Assembly: GCA_965203935.1 (NCBI GenBank)
Contig: OZ241921.1
Coordinates: 434,001 to 498,000, forward strand
Source of the DNA: JANQSP01 sp965203935
GTDB taxonomy: Bacteria > Bdellovibrionota > Bdellovibrionia > Bdellovibrionales > UBA1609
Reading direction: 5' to 3'
Length of the DNA stretch: 64,000 bases
Shown here piece after piece: positions 45,109 through 52,803 of the stretch (positions within the stretch are counted from its first letter, which is position 1; each line of letters starts with the position of its first letter). The notes below the pieces were generated by a model that was given only the letters and a program-made list of their open reading frames with translations, was not told where the DNA came from and did no database searches. The position numbers were made by a program, and so were the translations under genes.

Positions 45109-46132
45109 AGTCTTTTCTAAATTTATCAGTCAAAGCTGTTAGAGTCTTATTCAGTGTCCCCAATGAGCTGTTCAGCTCCTCAGTTAACTTATCCCTTAGA
45201 CGGGTTATGCCTTTTGATTGCTCGGATAAAGAGCCTTGAATTTCTTTTGAAAACTCACTTATAGAGGCTGTTATCAATTTTGCATCTTCCCCTATTTTAT
45301 TTAAATTTTTCGAATATAATTCCATGTTGTGTATTTGATTTTGATTTACTTCAATAATATTTTTTAAATCTTTGCTGATATGCGATATTTGTTGATAATA
45401 CTCCAAGAACTGTTTTGTATACTCAGATGTGGTTTTAATATTTTCCACTGCTGTTTTTAAACTTTGCTCTATTTTTTCTATAGCTGTTTTATAATTCTCC
45501 TGCCATGCAATCATATTTTTTACAGATTCATTCAACTGTTTAAAGTTCTCTCCAAATTGTTCTGTTAGGTTATTGTTGAAATCAACAATAACAGCCTGTA
45601 ATGTTTTTATAATTTCTTCTGTAGCTCCTTTTGATAAAGTTTCCAGAGCTTTTTTTAAAGATTCATTTACTGTTTTAAAATGATTGTTATTTTCTTCTCT
45701 TAAGTGTTGGAAAGCTGTAAATATCAGAGTGTGTGTTTTATTTGCTTCTTTTTGCTCAGTCAAAATGGCTTTTAAAATCTCTGATGTGTCCGTGGGATCT
45801 TGTTTGTTATTATTTTCAATAACAGACATTACTATAGCAATACCCATACCAAAAATGGATGTTGTAAAGGCTAATTTTAAGCCTTCCAACAACTTTGGCA
45901 CACTGCCGGCAATATCTTTTGTATCAAAGTTCCATAGTCCGCAAAATATTCCTATAAAAGTTCCAAGGATTCCCACACTGATAATAAGAGGTTTATAATC
46001 TTTAAAAGTTTCTTGTTTAAAACTCTTCCACTCCAGAAAAGCGAAAATAAGCATTAAACTTATAACAATAACTATAACAAATCCAGAGTGTTGTGCTATG
46101 GCCTGTACAATGGCGTTAATTTGATAGGTCAT
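45053..46132 (-). CDS. ZorA-like MotA/ExbB-type motor protein with long coiled coil
   Basis: A 359-aa inner-membrane protein. Hydrophobic segments lie at about 15-35, 46-65 and 80-104. GILGTFIGIFCGLWNFD and LLEGLKLAFTTSIFGMGIAI are the MotA/TolQ/ExbB-superfamily core. Residues about 110-359 are a long coiled coil, as in ZorA, where the intracellular tail is thought to relay phage sensing. It is first in the unit followed by the HNH and ZorB-like genes. Confidence 0.8.
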   Translation of the reverse strand: MTYQINAIVQAIAQHSGFVIVIVISLMLIFAFLEWKSFKQETFKDYKPLIISVGILGTFIGIFCGLWNFDTKDIAGSVPKLLEGLKLAFTTSIFGMGIAIVMSVIENNNKQDPTDTSEILKAILTEQKEANKTHTLIFTAFQHLREENNNHFKTVNESLKKALETLSKGATEEIIKTLQAVIVDFNNNLTEQFGENFKQLNESVKNMIAWQENYKTAIEKIEQSLKTAVENIKTTSEYTKQFLEYYQQISHISKDLKNIIEVNQNQIHNMELYSKNLNKIGEDAKLITASISEFSKEIQGSLSEQSKGITRLRDKLTEELNSSLGTLNKTLTALTDKFRKDYEAYLQKFGELLSKLSPK

Positions 46133-46331
46133 AATAGTTTACTCTATTTAAAAGAGGCATACTTTTTTTTAAAGGATACTGTATATCATCAGGTGTTTCT
46201 TCTTATAAAATATGTGACTCCAAAAACTTTATTAATATTAATTACTTAAGGTTTTGCACCAAAGTTCGGGAAAAGGTGTTAATTGTTCCTTAATTGTTAT
46301 AGCTATATAAATCTGAAAACTTTTTTAATTT

Positions 46332-46571
46332 TCAAGAACCATTTTTTAATTTATTGATTTCTTCCTCAGAAAGACCGGTCATTTCTGAAATAAAGCTTAA
46401 ATCAGCTGATTTCTTCAACATGTTTAAAATAAGCTCTTTTTGGCCTTCCATTCGGCCTTCCTGATGGCCTCGTTGCATGCCCTGCCTCATGCCCTGCCTC
46501 ATGCCCTGCCTCATGCCCTGCCTTATTCCCTCTTGACGGCCTTCTTCTTTTATATGTTCTTTGATGTCCAT
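46332..46571 (-). CDS. intragenic RpnS-like small protein (internal in-frame start)
   Basis: Inside the rpn gene, AAAAGGAGG (46576-46584) stands four bases before an in-frame ATG at 46571, a stronger site than most starts in this window. The product would be the 79-aa C-terminal domain beginning MDIKEHIKEEGRQEG. In E. coli, Rpn genes produce such short C-terminal proteins, which neutralise the long toxic nuclease. A free-standing homologue beginning MDIREHIREKGRWEG, also behind AAAGGAGG, occurs at 53379-53564. Expression is inferred. Confidence 0.65.
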   Translation of the reverse strand: MDIKEHIKEEGRQEGIRQGMRQGMRQGMRQGMQRGHQEGRMEGQKELILNMLKKSADLSFISEMTGLSEEEINKLKNGS

Positions 46572-47354
46572 GTATCCTCCTTTTGAAAATATACCCTCTT
46601 TAACGGCGGAATGCTCTAAACTCTCCCACAAAGCTTTGCTCATGTTTGGCACAACAGACCACAAATAATCCCCCAAACTCAATATCAGGCTGTCGCCCCG
46701 GTCCCCCGTCCAGTTGTTGAACATTGCTATAAACTGTTTTAGCTCCTTTTCATCTGCTTTTAAGCTCCAAGCTTTTTTTAAAGCGTTCAAAAAGCCACGG
46801 CTTTTAAAGCTTGAGTTTTGAATGGCCTTTTCCACACGCGGGTCGTGTGTGTCCAAAACCCTTAGCTCATAGTTTAACATATTTTTTTGAATCGTCGCAG
46901 GAATTTTTGAAAAAAAAGGGCTAAAAAGCCCTTTTTGAAAAGACTTTTCCCACTTCCAAGGTTTTTGGCCGTTGTATACCAGCACCACCAAAGTGGGCCA
47001 AGCCTCGCCTAATTCCTCCAAACTTTTGTCTGTAATTAAAGCCTGATATTTGAGCGTCTGATTAAAAGTTTTATAACTGTATTGTGATTTGTGCTCCAAG
47101 AGCAGGCAAATTCTAAAACGAAGGTCCTTATGGTCTTTTAGGGCTATAGAAAACACGGCATCGGCTCTTAAGTCTTGAAAGGTGTCTTTTTCAGCCTTTA
47201 GAGTGCTCCAGTCAAAGCAGGCTTGTTCTTTTTTGGAAAAGATGAGCCGAAAAAGCTCTTCAGCAAAGCGGGGGCTTGAAAAAGCATACTTGAACAACCG
47301 GTCAAAATGGCTGTTTTTCTTTATTTTTTTATCTTTTGGTTTTTGAGTCATCAA
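46332..47354 (-). CDS. Rpn-family PD-(D/E)XK nuclease/transposase-like protein
   Basis: A 340-aa protein of the recombination-promoting nuclease (Rpn, YhgA-like) family. The N-terminal region HFDRLFKYAFSSPRFAEELF is characteristic. The nuclease core reads AVFSIALKD...CLLLEHKSQYSY, with EHK as the ExK motif. The C-terminus carries four GMRQ-type repeats from a 12-bp DNA repeat (about 46479-46527) and then a small helical domain, LSFISEMTGLSEEEINKL. An internal start with a perfect ribosome site is listed separately. It is next to the Zorya-like module, so probably part of a defence island. Confidence 0.85.
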   Translation of the reverse strand: MMTQKPKDKKIKKNSHFDRLFKYAFSSPRFAEELFRLIFSKKEQACFDWSTLKAEKDTFQDLRADAVFSIALKDHKDLRFRICLLLEHKSQYSYKTFNQTLKYQALITDKSLEELGEAWPTLVVLVYNGQKPWKWEKSFQKGLFSPFFSKIPATIQKNMLNYELRVLDTHDPRVEKAIQNSSFKSRGFLNALKKAWSLKADEKELKQFIAMFNNWTGDRGDSLILSLGDYLWSVVPNMSKALWESLEHSAVKEGIFSKGGYMDIKEHIKEEGRQEGIRQGMRQGMRQGMRQGMQRGHQEGRMEGQKELILNMLKKSADLSFISEMTGLSEEEINKLKNGS

Positions 47355-47559
47355 GCCTCTTTTTTTGTTTAGCAGACAATAGGTGAAGTGTCGATCTTAC
47401 AACTTAAAGGACAGGTGTCAAAAACTTTTTTGGCCTCAAATTTACTGAAATAAGATCGGCTGAGATTTTACAAGATTGGTTCAAAAACAGGGTTTTTTTG
47501 TGGATTTTTGATGAAGGTGGAAAATAAAACTGCTGTGATTTCAAGGGCTTACAGTAATA

Positions 47560-47859
47560 AGTGGTAGACTTAGGCTGTGTCTACCACTTTTATTCAAGTT
47601 TATTTTAAGCTTATCGGGAAGATCAAGCTTTTTCTTAAATTTTATTTTTATTTAAAAAATCTTTAATGATTTTAGATACTTAATTTTAAGACAATAGTCT
47701 TGTCAGCAACCTTTTTGTCTCAAAATGAAACAGTTTTAAGTTTTTTTATTTTTATTTTTTTCTAAAAATCTATTTTTTCTCAAAACCTGCTTTTCCCCTT
47801 AATAAAAGGGCCAAAAACCCCCTCAAAGAAAGTGGTAGACACAGCCTAAGTCTACCACT
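47560..47859. repeat. pair of hairpins in inverted orientation
   Basis: AGTGGTAGAC and GTCTACCACT form a perfect 10-bp stem at 47560-47588 with loop TTAGGCTGT. The same stem occurs at 47831-47859 with loop ACAGCCTAA, the exact reverse complement. The two therefore form 29-bp terminal inverted repeats around about 240 bp of A/T-rich DNA. Confidence 0.85.
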
Positions 47860-47994
47860 TTCCGGGCTTTTCCGGTTTTGGCGATAAAAAGGGCTTTTAC
47901 GAAAAAGAGGCTTTAAAGCCGTAAAAGCCACAAATAAAAAAAGCCAAGTAAAGGGCAGAGGATAAACAAAGCTCACAGAGCAAACCGCAAAGGT

Positions 47995-48105
47995 AAAAGG
48001 ACAAACCGCGAAGTAAAAAGAACAAACCACAAAGGAAAAAGAACAAAGGAAAAAGAACAAAGGAAAAAGAACAAAGAACAAAAAACAAAAAAGAACAAAG
48101 GACAG
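47995..48105 (+). repeat. purine-rich tandem repeat upstream of a small gene
   Basis: Degenerate units of the type AAAGGAAAAAGAACA follow one another up to the small membrane protein gene. Each unit contains a ribosome-site-like AAAGG. Confidence 0.7.
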
Positions 48106-48108
48106 ACC

Positions 48109-48369
48109 ATGAATGAAACACAAGTTAGAAAATACTTTATCAAATACGGCCTGTGCTTAGCCTTGGCTCACTTGGGCTTAACCATTTTCTCGGTTTCCAT
48201 GCTTTTAGAGTGGAAAGTCAACAGTATGAATAAGAGCAATCAAGTTTTGCAAAGAACAGTTAAGAGAATGGAAGAAGTTGATCATACTTTTCGGTCAATC
48301 CTTAAAATGGAGCGCATGAAAGAGGATTATAACAACCAAGGTGTAAAAGCTATTGAGGAAGATTTATAA
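48109..48369 (+). CDS. small membrane protein
   Basis: An 86-aa protein of unknown function. One hydrophobic segment (about residues 12-33, GLCLALAHLGLTIFSVSMLL) is followed by a charged helical tail. AAAGGACAG precedes the ATG. It lies 83 bp before the pilin gene, on the same strand, so an assembly or accessory role is possible but not shown. Confidence 0.5.
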   Translation: MNETQVRKYFIKYGLCLALAHLGLTIFSVSMLLEWKVNSMNKSNQVLQRTVKRMEEVDHTFRSILKMERMKEDYNNQGVKAIEEDL

Positions 48370-48452
48370 GTGAATGTGCAAATACTGCAAGAAAAGGAAT
48401 AAAGGTTTTTAAACAGTAAAAAAATAAAAAAAACAAACCAAGGAGGTAAAGA

Positions 48453-49112
48453 ATGAAAAAAACAATCAAAAACTTTCTTATGAAAAGAAGGTTTAAAACA
48501 CTTAAAAACAAAAAAGGATTTTCACTTTTGGAAGTCCTGATCGCTGTGGCCATTATCGGGATTATATCTGCGATAGCAATACCACAGTTTGCAGATCAAA
48601 GAACAAAAGCCGCTAAAGTTGCGTCAGATACTTCAGCGGGTAATATAGCCAAGGCATTTCAAAATTGCGTGGTTTTAAATTCTTTTGCAAATTGTGATTC
48701 TTTAGCGGATTTAAAAGTATCCTGCCCGGGGGGTTCATCTTGTGTTAGTGGTGGAGCAAGCCCAACATTTTGTGCACACTTAAAAAGGGGAACGCCAAAC
48801 CAAGATGATTTTAATGTTTGCGTCTCTGTAAATGCAACCACTGGAGCAGTATCAAGAACATACGGCGGAGAGTTAATAAAAGATGTTAAAGTTTGTCATA
48901 GAGCAATATCGGGTTGCACCAACTCTGCTCATAATAAGACAAAAGCTCCTCAAGATGGATTAAAAGAATGCACAACAGCTAATGCAGTAAGCACTTGTGG
49001 AGCGGCGTCTGTTTCTTCTGGAGGAGCTGGCTGTACTACAGCAAATACTTGTGAAAAGCCTGCTTCTAACTACACAGGGACTTGTACCGCAGGTACCGGG
49101 GTTTGTTCATAA
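48453..49112 (+). CDS. type IV pilin-like protein with cysteine-rich tail
   Basis: The class III signal is intact: a basic leader ends in KKG, cleavage is before FSLLEVLIAVAIIGIISA, and Glu5 is present. That hydrophobic helix is followed by IPQFADQRTKAAK, as in PilA-type pilins. The remaining 150 residues are rich in Ser, Thr, Gly and Cys, ending TCTAGTGVCS, so several disulfides are likely. AAGGAGG lies six bases before the ATG. Prepilin peptidase and assembly genes are not in the window. It could be a major or a minor pilin/pseudopilin. Confidence 0.8.
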   Translation: MKKTIKNFLMKRRFKTLKNKKGFSLLEVLIAVAIIGIISAIAIPQFADQRTKAAKVASDTSAGNIAKAFQNCVVLNSFANCDSLADLKVSCPGGSSCVSGGASPTFCAHLKRGTPNQDDFNVCVSVNATTGAVSRTYGGELIKDVKVCHRAISGCTNSAHNKTKAPQDGLKECTTANAVSTCGAASVSSGGAGCTTANTCEKPASNYTGTCTAGTGVCS

Positions 49113-49148
49113 AACTGATTATTTAATCCGGCTCTGGTTTTCCCGGAG

Positions 49149-49191
49149 TCGGTTGTCGGTTGTCGGCTGTCGGCTGTCGGCTGTCGGCTGG
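49149..49191 (+). repeat. 7-bp tandem repeat after the pilin gene
   Basis: About six copies of GTCGGCT/GTCGGTT run just downstream of the pilin stop and before the terminator. Confidence 0.9.
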
Positions 49192-49212
49192 TTACCGACA
49201 GGTTTATTGTTT

Positions 49213-49256
49213 AGAGGGCGGAGTCTTTATTTGTTTCAGCTCCGCCCTCTTTTTTA
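49213..49256 (+). terminator. Rho-independent terminator of the pilin unit
   Basis: AGAGGGCGGAG (49213-49223) pairs perfectly with CTCCGCCCTCT (49240-49250), followed by six T. Degenerate copies of the same hairpin occur at 50034-50072 and 51590-51632. Confidence 0.88.
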
Positions 49257-49269
49257 AAGAAGGTGACTT

Positions 49270-49524
49270 ATGACTCAGCAGTATCTTGAGATAAAAATGG
49301 TTAAAACTTTGGAGAAAATAGAGCAACACTTAAAAGCCCTTGTGAATTTACAGGTGATTAACATTGTGAGAAAACAGGTAAATGGTGACGATTTTTATAC
49401 ATTAGATAATAGCCGTCGTTCTGTTTTTAAACAGGACCTTCAAGATTCTTTTCAGGAAGACTTTACAAAATTTATATATACAGACTTTATAAAGCTTAAT
49501 GAAAAAGACACTTATAAGAAATGA
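49270..49524 (+). CDS. small hypothetical protein
   Basis: An 84-aa protein preceded by AGAAGGTGACTT. The first third is a helical heptad-like segment (LEKIEQHLKALVNL). The rest is charged and aromatic with no recognised domain. It overlaps the next zinc-finger gene by 26 bp, so the two are probably co-translated. Confidence 0.5.
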   Translation: MTQQYLEIKMVKTLEKIEQHLKALVNLQVINIVRKQVNGDDFYTLDNSRRSVFKQDLQDSFQEDFTKFIYTDFIKLNEKDTYKK

Positions 49525-49780
49525 GTGGCGTAAGCCGGTTTTGGTTTATAAGAAACAGTGTCCTTATTGCCGGACGCAATTCCCGACGGGGAAAAAGAGC
49601 CGTGTCACTTGTGGGAAGACTGAATGCCGGTATAAACACAGCTTGATATATCAGGATAAATACACCCGCAGGCCCGCCATACGGGGTAAAATCAGGTGTT
49701 ATATGCGGGATTATATGTATAACCGATACCATGCCCTGATTATGCTCCGCTATCTTGAAAGCCTTGCCAAGATAGCGTAA
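49499..49780 (+). CDS. small C2C2 zinc-finger protein
   Basis: A 93-aa basic protein with CPYCRTQFPTGKKSRVTCG and a further Cys in KTECRYKHS, i.e. CxxC-x(14)-C-x(4)-C, a treble-clef/zinc-ribbon-like arrangement seen in many phage and accessory proteins. The C-terminus DYMYNRYHALIMLRYLE is duplicated at 51021-51092. Function unknown. It is the best-preserved member of a local family. Confidence 0.55.
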   Translation: MKKTLIRNEWRKPVLVYKKQCPYCRTQFPTGKKSRVTCGKTECRYKHSLIYQDKYTRRPAIRGKIRCYMRDYMYNRYHALIMLRYLESLAKIA

Positions 49781-49830
49781 AAGTGGTGTTTTTTGGGCCT
49801 GTTCATTCATGCACAGTTAAAGAACGCACT

Positions 49831-49989
49831 ATGAAAAGTAATATAACAAAGATACTGATAAAGCGTGATCGGAGTAAGCCGGTTGTGATTTTTAAAAAGA
49901 AGTGTGTTATTTGCCTTCAGTCTTTTCCAGTGGTCAGACCAAGGCGTGTGATCTGTGGGGATTATTGTCAAGGAAAAGTACGGATGTAA
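49831..49989 (+). CDS. small zinc-finger protein, second family copy
   Basis: The ATG at 49831 gives 52 residues: ILIKRDRSKPVVIFKKKC, then CVICLQSFP and VICGDYCQGK. It matches the N-terminal half of the 49499 protein and ends at the second zinc knuckle. It may be functional or a trimmed relic. Confidence 0.45.
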   Translation: MKSNITKILIKRDRSKPVVIFKKKCVICLQSFPVVRPRRVICGDYCQGKVRM

Positions 49990-50033
49990 AGGCGTCAAAA
50001 CAGCGCGTTCGGGTGTTCGGATTTAATTGTTAA

Positions 50034-50072
50034 GTGGGCGGAGTCTTTTTTTGTTTCAACTTCGCTCTCTTT
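50034..50072. terminator. degenerate copy of the pilin-type terminator
   Basis: GTGGGCGGAGTCTTTTTTTG followed by AACTTCGCTCTCTTTT. The arms have diverged, but the internal sequence matches 49213-49256. It lies between convergent genes and might serve both. Confidence 0.45.
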
Positions 50073-50712
50073 TCAGTTGTTTCCACTTTGGAGGACAAAA
50101 GAATTCCCCTTTGACATCTTTCATTATCTCAGGAAACTGGCATTGTTCTAAAGCTTGATTGGATATTCTTTTTTGAAAATTACTGGCGTTTCTTAATGCT
50201 ATATGAATATTCCTTCGCGGGCTTATAATTCCAACATTTTTTCTTAAGATTTTCTTTATATGTTTCAATGGCGCTCTTAAGTCTGTGTCATTAGAAATTA
50301 AAACAGCGCAATCATACTTTGGTGTGTCTGCAAGAATATGGGTCGCGATATTTACATCTGTTTCTTTCTCTTCCCATTTACTAATAGTTACAAGCTCGGT
50401 CCCTTCCACATACCTCCCATTTTCATAATGACAGCGCAGGCCCGTTATTTGCCTCTTTTTAAACTGGCCAAAAACAATTTCTAAATGAGGAATAGTTTTA
50501 AGGGCTCTCAAATATATATCCTGTCTGGTGTCTTTTACAGGGTCTTCCGACAAACTTTGTGTTCTTGCAGTGAAATATTTGATTTTTATGACATTGTGTT
50601 TTTTTGGATCTAAATAAAACTGGACCAATTGTTTAAGATTCAGCCACTTATAGGGAGTGCTCTGTACGCGGTAATAAAGATTCCAGCCATCAATATATAT
50701 TATTGTTTTCAT
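50056..50712 (-). CDS. NYN-domain putative ribonuclease
   Basis: A 218-aa PIN-like/NYN protein of the LabA/DUF88 group. IIYIDGWNLYYRV supplies the first acidic residue, KEETDVNIATHILAD (written from EEKETDVNIATHI) the second, and CAVLISNDTDLRAPLKHI the third acidic cluster. Such domains are metal-dependent RNases. Its place in a variable region is suggestive of defence or toxin function, but nothing confirms this. Confidence 0.8.
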   Translation of the reverse strand: MKTIIYIDGWNLYYRVQSTPYKWLNLKQLVQFYLDPKKHNVIKIKYFTARTQSLSEDPVKDTRQDIYLRALKTIPHLEIVFGQFKKRQITGLRCHYENGRYVEGTELVTISKWEEKETDVNIATHILADTPKYDCAVLISNDTDLRAPLKHIKKILRKNVGIISPRRNIHIALRNASNFQKRISNQALEQCQFPEIMKDVKGEFFCPPKWKQLKRERS

Positions 50713-51020
50713 AGATTAGAAACGCGAAAGCCAGCTTGCGCTGGCTCGCACCCACTCACCGAAACAAGTGGGAAGGTTATCTTCTATCAGAAGTTTATTT
50801 TTAGTAGAAGTCAAGATAAAAAGTCAAAAAATCTTTAACAGTTCAAATATTTGTCTTTTTTTGGTATTTTTTTAAGACATTTACCCATAAATGGCCTGTT
50901 TTTAAGCGGAATGGAAAGAAAAAAACAGCTTTTTTGCAAAAAAAACGGCAATCCCAAAAGCCTATAAGAGAAGCTGGTTAGTTGGATTCAGAATCCTGAG
51001 ATTAGATCAAAAAACAGGGT

Positions 51021-51092
51021 GACTATATGTATCACAGATACCATGCCTTGATTATGCTCCGTGAGCTTGAGAGGCTTGCCAAGATATCATAA
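51021..51092 (+). pseudogene. fragment of the 49499 zinc-finger gene
   Basis: The translation DYMYHRYHALIMLRELERL matches the C-terminus of the 49499 protein, and the 45 bp after its stop also match the spacer after 49780. The N-terminal zinc-binding part is absent. Confidence 0.7.
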
Positions 51093-51161
51093 AAGTGGTG
51101 TTTTGGTCCTGTTTATTCATGCGCAGTTAAAGGGCTATGTATATCTTTTGACAGTCTTCAA

Positions 51162-51317
51162 ATGAAGGTTGCTGATTTTCGGTCTATTGAAACAGGAAAA
51201 GGGCTTGACAGCGTGTCCGAAAATTGCAAAAACATGTTTGCAGAGTTTAAAGGCAAACCCATTCAAGAAATAGAAAAGGCTATATCACAATATAACAAAG
51301 ATATTGATAAAGCATGA
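51162..51317 (+). CDS. 51-codon frame inserted between duplicated segments
   Basis: An ATG at 51162 reads MKVADFRSIETGKGLDSVSE and ends IDKA at 51317. Its first 130 bp have no counterpart at 49.8 kb, where the same flanking duplicated segments are adjacent, so it occupies an inserted block. No clear ribosome site is seen. It may be a fragment of a larger gene. Confidence 0.3.
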   Translation: MKVADFRSIETGKGLDSVSENCKNMFAEFKGKPIQEIEKAISQYNKDIDKA

Positions 51318-51480
51318 TCGGAATAAGCCGGTTGTGATTTTTAAAAAGAAGTGTGTTATTTGTCGGTAGTCTTTTCCAGCGGTAGGTGCCCGGTGGGTGA
51401 CCTGTGGCCAACACTGCAAAGAAAAGTTAGGGTGTAAGGCGTCAAAACAGCGAGTCCGGGTGCTCGGAAAAGCCGGATAA
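51300..51480 (+). pseudogene. third zinc-finger copy, interrupted by a stop
   Basis: In frame with the 49831 product it reads KPVVIFKKKCVICR, then a TAG, then SFPAVGARWVTCGQHCKEKL. The match continues beyond the 49831 stop into KASKQRVRVLG. Clearly homologous and disabled. Confidence 0.65.
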
Positions 51481-51654
51481 CAAGCTTTTTATCTGTTTTT
51501 TTTTGTCTTATAATGAGAATTTTGCTTTTTTTGTATTTTTTTCTTTATTTTTTCCCAGACATACCGATAAAATCAGGCTTATTGTTTAGTGGGCGGAGTC
51601 TTTATTTGTTTCAGCTCCACCACCCCCTTTTTTAGAAAACCAGTTGGGGGTTTT

Positions 51655-52164
51655 GTGGATATATCAGCAGAAGTTAATATTATTAATGTTGCGATTGTGA
51701 TTCTTGTTTTGATAATGACTTATAGGATAAGTAAAAAAAGTGAGAAAGTTGTTTTAAGTACGATTGTAAAAAAGCTTGATGGTTTTTTTTCAAAGGTAGA
51801 AAAGAAACAGAAAGAGGATAAAAGCTTGGAAAGCTTTGCGGAATATTTAAAGAAAGCCAAGATACGGAAATTTGCAAAGGAATCAGCAGCAAGGTATATA
51901 AGAAAGAGAGAAATAAAGAGAGCACTGCTAAAAAATAAAAAAAGATATGTTGGTATGACTTCCCATGATTCTAGAATAAGAAAACGAGCATTGGAACAAC
52001 AAAGGGGCAAGGTTTTACTAAATTTTCAAGTGGAGATGAGTGGTTTAACTTATTATGAAGCTTTGGAATAGGAAGATAGCTATAGAAAAATGGGATATGA
52101 GACAGTACCCGGAGGGCCAAGAGAACCAGGAAATAACTATCATGTTTATACTTATGAGTATTAA
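51655..52164 (+). pseudogene. membrane-anchored basic protein with in-frame TAG near the end
   Basis: A GTG at 51655 after TTGGGGG opens VDISAEVNIINVAIVILVLI. That membrane helix is followed by a charged helical tail with KFAKESAARYIRKREIKRAL. A TAG at 52069-52071 is followed in the same frame by 30 more codons (GYETVPGGPREPGNNYHVYT) and TAA at 52162. The tail resembles protein sequence, so either the gene is nonsense-mutated or the tail belongs to a lost neighbour. The KRAL region is shared with the gene at 52458. Confidence 0.5.
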
Positions 52165-52203
52165 AATCAATGCAAAAACCCTGATTAAAAAAGGCGGTGA
52201 ATT

Positions 52204-52314
52204 ATGGATATAAAGACAATACCGGCGGGTTTAAAAATAAAGATAACGGATGATTTAACAAACAAAGTACAGAATGCACAAAAGGATTTATTGGACGCAA
52301 CATTAAAGGTTTGA
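52204..52314 (+). CDS. 36-codon frame with strong ribosome site
   Basis: AAAGGCGGTGAATT precedes an ATG reading MDIKTIPAGLKIKITDD and ending TLKV. One frame over, reading continues KGLNLKLVVKKVGIKKNG to a stop near 52428, which may mean a frameshifted longer gene. Function unknown. Confidence 0.35.
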   Translation: MDIKTIPAGLKIKITDDLTNKVQNAQKDLLDATLKV

Positions 52315-52457
52315 ATCTAAAACTTGTGGTTAAAAAAGTGGGAATAAAAAAGAATGGATTAAAGGGTTGCGGATATTTTCATGGATTAAGAGTTGGATCC
52401 CTTATGTGTTATTATCTTGGATTTTAAAATGTTGTAATTGCAGTCAATAAAAAGGCG

Positions 52458-52781
52458 GTGAATGTTATTTTGAAATTATTAAAGGAAATAACGGAAGCTC
52501 TTAGTGTTATAGAGCCTTGGCTTGTGTTTTGTGTTTTTATTGTTCAGTGTATATTTTTTTCTAAGGGATTTATAAAAAGACAGAAATTATTACATGATAT
52601 TGAAAATATACATTTAGAAAAACACAAAGAATTTTTATTAAAGGGAAAGAAAGAGGATAACAGTTTGAAAAGCTTTACAAAACCTTTGTCAAATAAAGAT
52701 AAAATAAAGAAATATGCCAAGGAGCAAGCGGAACTCTATATGAAAAAGAGAGCAATAAAGAAGGCATTGGAGATTGACTAA
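52458..52781 (+). CDS. small membrane protein related to the 51655 product
   Basis: A 107-aa protein with a membrane segment near PWLVFCVFIVQCIFF and a C-terminal helical tail, KYAKEQAELYMKKRAIKKAL. The tail aligns with the 51655 protein (KFAKESAARYIRKREIKRAL). GTG at 52458 or, better spaced from AAAGGCGGTG, TTG at 52470 could start it. The two probably arose by duplication with N-terminal divergence. Confidence 0.5.
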   Translation: MNVILKLLKEITEALSVIEPWLVFCVFIVQCIFFSKGFIKRQKLLHDIENIHLEKHKEFLLKGKKEDNSLKSFTKPLSNKDKIKKYAKEQAELYMKKRAIKKALEID

Positions 52782-52803
52782 AAAAAATAAAAGGTGGTGA
52801 AGT

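Larger units (their letters stand above)
47355..48108. other. 754-bp gene-free, A/T-rich spacer
   Basis: No convincing gene. It holds two related hairpins (47560-47588 and 47831-47859), A/T-rich sequence between them and a purine-rich tandem repeat at 47995-48105. A phenylalanine-rich frame on the minus strand is only the complement of that repeat. Confidence 0.6.
50713..51588. other. 876-bp region of decayed duplicates
   Basis: It contains two short hairpins near the NYN gene (GCCAGC/GCTGGC at 50730-50745, CCCACT/AGTGGG at 50751-50772) and A/T-rich DNA. It also contains relics of the zinc-finger genes (51021-51092, 51300-51480) and one 51-codon frame listed separately. I see no intact larger gene. 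Confidence 0.6.

Noticed and set aside
43421..46132. Flagellar MotAB or TolQR/ExbBD identity for the motor pair
   Set aside because: The long cytoplasmic coiled coil of the A subunit, the ISISDMMTGLMMVF helix of the B subunit and the embedded HNH gene fit Zorya better. No flagellar or tonB genes are nearby.
47770..48123. Phenylalanine-rich minus-strand open frame
   Set aside because: It is the complement of the purine-rich tandem repeat and the 5' end of the small membrane gene. It has no ribosome site and low complexity.
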